The notes below the pieces were generated by a model, which was given only the letters and a program-made list of their open reading frames with translations, was not told the origin of the DNA and did not search any database. 64,000 nucleotides of DNA from Byssochlamys sp. IMV 00236 (lineage: Eukaryota > Ascomycota > Eurotiomycetes > Eurotiales > Thermoascaceae), in assembly GCA_001931875.2 (NCBI GenBank), contig MSJH02000578.1, positions 1 to 64,000 on the forward strand, in the 5' to 3' direction. Positions 60,487 to 64,000 of this stretch are shown here, piece after piece. Each line of letters begins with the position of its first letter. Position 1 is the stretch's first letter. Made by a program: the position numbers and the translations under genes.

Positions 60487-62208
60487 ATGGCGACTCTGGC
60501 AAACACCTTCGCTACCGATGGCTCTGCCACGGCTATCATCGTCCCGAGCAAGCCTCGGGCGTTGACGGTGTCTTACAGACAGCTGAACTCCGCAGTGGCC
60601 ACCTTCCAGGCGAAGTTGGCGAAACTGGGCATTCGTCCTGGAGATGCAGTGTCGATTGCTCTCCCCAATTCGTACGAATTCATCGTGGCCTTCTTGGCTG
60701 CGTCATGGCAGCGCGGCATCGCTGCTCCCCTAAACCCAGCTTACAAGCAGGAGGAATTCGAATTCTACATTGACGACCTCAGCTCGGCTCTGGCTCTCGT
60801 CCCGCAGGGCTCATTTGAGAAGGATGGCCCTGCCGTCAGGGCGGCCCGTAAGCACCAGGCTGCCATTGCGGAATGCTACTGGGACGGCAAGGAAGTCGTG
60901 CTTGATGTGAAGGATGCCGGAAAGCTTGCAGGCAAAGGCAACCAGAAGATCGAGACAGCGCTTCCGGACGATATTGCTCTGGTCCTGCACACGAGCGGGA
61001 CGACAGGCAGACCGAAGGCTGTAAGAACATCTCATATTCACTGTGGATTGAGTCGATACTGATGCTTATCGTTGACCAGGTTCCGCTTACGCACAGGAAT
61101 CTCACCAGAACCATGAGTATGTTGCGCGATCCAGTACGTTGCGGTGGAAAGATGCTGACAAGTGATACAGAGAACATCAAGGCCACATATGATCTGAGTC
61201 CCAAGGACCGGACGATGCTGGTGATGCCATTGTTCCACGTTCACGGCCTGCTGGCTGCGTTCCTGGCTCCTCTCCACGCAGGAGGTTCCGCAGTTGTTCC
61301 CCCCAAGTTCTCTGCGCACGAGTTCTGGACGGACTTTATCACCCACAAGGCCAATTGGTACACTGCAGTGCCAACTATCCATCAGATCCTGCTGAAGAAC
61401 CCGCCGCCCAACCCGAAGCCGGAGATCCGCTTCATCCGTTCGTGCTCGTCGCCGTTGTCTCCTAAGACGTTCCACGAGTTGGAGAAGACGTTCAATGCTC
61501 CAGTCCTGGAAGCGTACGCCATGACGGAGGCTGCTCATCAAATGACCAGCAATCCTCTTCCTCCCGGCAAACGCCAGCCCGGCAGCGTGGGTATCGGCCA
61601 GGGAGTGGAGGTCAAGATCCTCGACCAGGAGGGCAAGGAAGTTCCGCAGGGCCAAGAGGCAGAGATCTGCGTCCGCGGAGAGAATGTCACGAAGGGCTAC
61701 CTCAACAATCCGGAAGCCAACAAGTCGTCTTTCACTAAGGAAGGCTTCTTCCGGACTGGTGACCAAGGAAAGAAGGATCCTGATGGCTACGTTATCATCA
61801 CTGGTCGTATCAAGGAGCTGATCAACAAGGGCGGCGAGAAGATCAGCCCGATCGAGCTGGACAACACGCTAGCGCACCATCCGGCCGTTGGAGAGGTTGT
61901 TTCTTTCGCCATTCCAGATCCAGGCCACTACGGAGAGGACATCGGTGTCGCCGTGGTCCTCAAGGGCAAGGGTGCAACGACGGACGAGCTCAAATCGTGG
62001 ATGGCTACCAAGGTGGCCAAATTCAAGGTTCCCAAGAGGGTATGTCCCATACACCTTTTTTTCCTGATCAATCCCCTGAAGGAACCGAATGCTAACCCAG
62101 TCTCAGATCTGGATCCTCAAGGAGATCCCGAAGACAGCCACCGGCAAGGTCCAGCGCCGCAAGGTGGCAGAAGCCATGCTGAAGAAAGACACGAGTGCCA
62201 AGCTGTAA
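60487..62208 (+). CDS. PCS60: Peroxisomal acyl-CoA synthetase, Pcs60/AAE3 (oxalyl-CoA synthetase) type
   Basis: AMP-forming acyl-CoA ligase. Relatives in yeast (Pcs60/Fat2) and plants (AAE3) act on oxalate and sit partly in peroxisomes. Four exons: 60487-61020, 61080-61116, 61171-62039 and 62107-62208; 513 residues, as in yeast. Motifs: ALVLHTSGTTGRPKAV (P-loop type A3; SGTTGRPK is intact), PLFHVHGLLAAFLAPL, YAMTEAAHQMTSNP (A5), FRTGDQGKKDPDGY (A7), GRIKELINKGGEKISP (A8) and the C-terminal lysine in KEIPKTATGKVQRRKV (A10). It ends in AKL, an accepted PTS1 variant. The second exon is short (37 nt). The DGYVIITGRIKELI order is typical for oxalyl-CoA synthetases, but substrate is an inference. 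Confidence 0.92.
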
Positions 62209-62548
62209 GACAGCTAAGCTCTCATATATATGTAGATGCCAGGCTGTTTATAAAACGTACCCCTTTCTTCATGTGTCTACAATCTGATGTATAAGTCACG
62301 TACATACATGTCTGTATATTCATCCAATATATGGCATTACCCACTCAGAGAAAGGACTCATCAGTAATTAAATCTCAAACCTTAAGAAGAATATCTCCTC
62401 GAACTGAAGAAAATCCACTTAAATTCTCCCCATTCTCTTCTTATGTACATCATATCTTGGCTCGGACCTAGATAGATGCCCCATATTCAATTCAGCCTAA
62501 GATCCCCACTAGATAGATATTTTCATCAAAGAACATATAGCGACATTC
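62209..62548. other. Convergent intergenic region
   Basis: About 340 bp between the 3' ends of the acyl-CoA synthetase and YCII genes. AT-rich; terminators expected. Confidence 0.5.
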
Positions 62549-63576
62549 TTACGCAAGCGGCATCCGCACAGCAGATTGGAACTACACGAATCAGTTAGTT
62601 AGTTCAGCCTTCCTCATAACCAAACAACAACAACAACAACAACAACAAAAAACAATCAAGGAGAGGGGGGGGGGGACAACATACGGGAATAATCTGCGCA
62701 GCATCAAAATCCCACACACCCTCCGTGACATAAACATCCTTAGAAAGAATCTCCTTCGCTTCAGCGGCGGTATTCGCCATGACGATGATCATGCTTCCTT
62801 TGAAATTGGGCGTTTGGCCTTCCTCGGGATGTTGGTCTTGGAACATGGCGCCGCCGGCGACGATGGAGCCGGATTCAACGAGGGGTTTGAGGCCGGATTT
62901 GTGCGTGCTAGGAAAGGGGTTTTGTTGTTAGTTGGGGGTTATATGTATATGTGTATGTATGCGTGTATGTATGGAAATGGGGAGGGTTGGTTTGACATGA
63001 CATGATACGATATGTATGCGTTATGATGTCCGGATATGTATTAATCCAGAAGAATTCACCCTGGAAATAAATAGAGCATAGAGCATAACTCCAATAAAAC
63101 GAACTGGGATAGAATCCCACAACAAGAAAAAAAGCAGAAAAAAAAAAGAAAAAAGAAAAAGACAAAACTCACGGCCGAACCTCAATCCTCTTCGCTCCCA
63201 CACCGGGCTTATCCGGGATGATAACGAGGAATTCCTTCTTCGCAGCAGAAGACATGTCGGTAGTCGTAGCGTCGGTAATAGTAGTACTATTAAATCTTCT
63301 CTGAACTCGTAGCGATAGTATACCACGAGGAGGATATATATTCTTTTTCTGCGCTGTCAAAGAACAAAAAGAAGAAGAAGAAGAATGTAAAACCCCGCGA
63401 GGATTATAAGACGAAGAAGACGCAGAAGAATAATAAGCAGCGGGAGGAGATCGGGGCAGAAGCCGACTTGGTGGGGAAATCGGGAAGAACGCGGTGGGTA
63501 CGACCAGGAGGAGGGGCTGCGTCGTTGTTGTTGTTGTTGTTGTTCGTCTGGCGGCTGAGCAGAGGTAGATGGACAT
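62549..63576 (-). CDS. YCII-domain protein, possibly mitochondrial
   Basis: YCII-like proteins have a ferredoxin-like fold with an unclear, possibly enzymatic role. Exons: 63576-63173, 62907-62685 and 62581-62549; 219 residues from the upstream Met, or 112 from the internal Met at 63255. Core: FLVIIPDKPGV, PLVESGSIVAGGAMF, NFKGSMIIVMANTAAEAKEIL, DVYVTEGVWDFDAAQI; the end is MPLA. The N-terminal 107 residues are rich in Ser, Thr, Pro and Arg (LRVQRRFNS), like a mitochondrial presequence, and include a Thr tract encoded by a GTT repeat (63523-63544 on the plus strand). Since both Met starts are in frame, dual targeting by alternative initiation is possible. Intron 1 is long for this window (265 bp). 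Confidence 0.82.
62623..62648. repeat. (CAA)n microsatellite in a YCII intron
   Basis: About eight CAA units in the second intron of the YCII gene, followed by an 11-base G run at 62665-62675. Seen directly. Confidence 0.85.
63523..63544. repeat. (GTT)n repeat encoding a Thr tract
   Basis: On the minus strand this reads ACA repeats and encodes the Thr-rich stretch after Ala-Arg-Arg in the long form of the YCII protein. Length variation here would change only the presequence. Confidence 0.8.
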
Positions 63577-64000
63577 GTTGGGGATGTTATAATAATACCC
63601 TTGTTGTTAAATAACAGGTCTTGGCTCCAGTTGGCACTGTTTTGTTATTGTCCTTGCTGCCTTTTTTTTTTTCTGCTGCTGCTGTTTTCTGTCCGATTAT
63701 CCAGACAGATAGACAGAAAGCAGTTCAAGAAAACAACAAAAGCGGATAGCTTCCGACCGAGCTGGAGAGGACAAGAATCGAAATAATAGAGAAAGACCTC
63801 CAAAGAATAATGGCGTCTAAAATGATTTTCCCCCCTCCTTTTTGGATCTAGTGCCGCGTGCCGCTCAGAAAGCCGAGGGAAACAAAGACGCAATTGACGA
63901 AGCTACCGTGTAGCAGCAGTTAGAACAGACTGTACCAGACTGCCAGTCAAGAATGTATATCTCTCTAGTGTATTCCGTAGGGCTCAGAGCATGATCACTC
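63577..64000. other. Right end, intergenic
   Basis: About 420 bp upstream of the YCII gene. Short frames on either strand have no domain. Nothing supported. Confidence 0.5.

Overview
This window is nuclear DNA of a filamentous ascomycete. The gene set, the short GT..AG introns (mostly 45-100 bp) and the protein families point to Eurotiales, most likely Aspergillus or a close relative. The genus is an inference; no marker in the window proves it. I reconstructed 23 protein-coding genes, most with introns placed by hand so that frame and family conservation agree across every junction. I saw no tRNA, rRNA, CRISPR array, intact transposon, or PKS/NRPS/terpene gene.

Left part (1-27 kb) is loose, with accessory-looking metabolism. 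About 3.9 kb of AT-rich, gene-poor DNA holds only fragmentary open frames. Then come a Vps4-associated protein (VFA1), a mitochondrial ACOT9-type acyl-CoA thioesterase, an FMN-dependent lactate 2-monooxygenase-like enzyme, a secreted GPI-type aspartic protease, a 4.9 kb gene-free stretch, a SAP-domain probable mitochondrial protein, a 2.4 kb gap rich in CCGG palindromes, a flavocytochrome b2-like enzyme ending in the peroxisomal signal SKL, a TatD-type nuclease and a GMC/alcohol-oxidase-type flavoenzyme.

Right part (27-64 kb) is denser and mostly housekeeping: an unrecognised 581-residue acidic protein, an AVT2-like amino-acid transporter with a 12-nt micro-exon, an unrecognised 972-residue low-complexity protein with a short repeat, RAD52, a UBA/UBX p97 adaptor, VAP/Scs2, sphingolipid delta-4 desaturase, methionine aminopeptidase 2, a mitochondrial J-protein, VDAC porin, asparagine synthetase (with two TGACTCA sites upstream), the SUMO E2 UBC9, the splicing factor SPF45, a peroxisomal Pcs60/AAE3 acyl-CoA synthetase and a YCII-domain protein.

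No single pathway joins these genes. Loose functional threads are oxidation of 2-hydroxy acids and alcohols (three flavoenzymes between 7.6 and 27 kb), organelle targeting (two PTS1 proteins, several mitochondrial proteins) and genome or protein maintenance (RAD52, UBC9, UBX, MetAP2). I did not find a convincing new multi-gene system. The best leads are the two unrecognised proteins, the PTS1-tagged flavocytochrome and the palindrome-rich gap.
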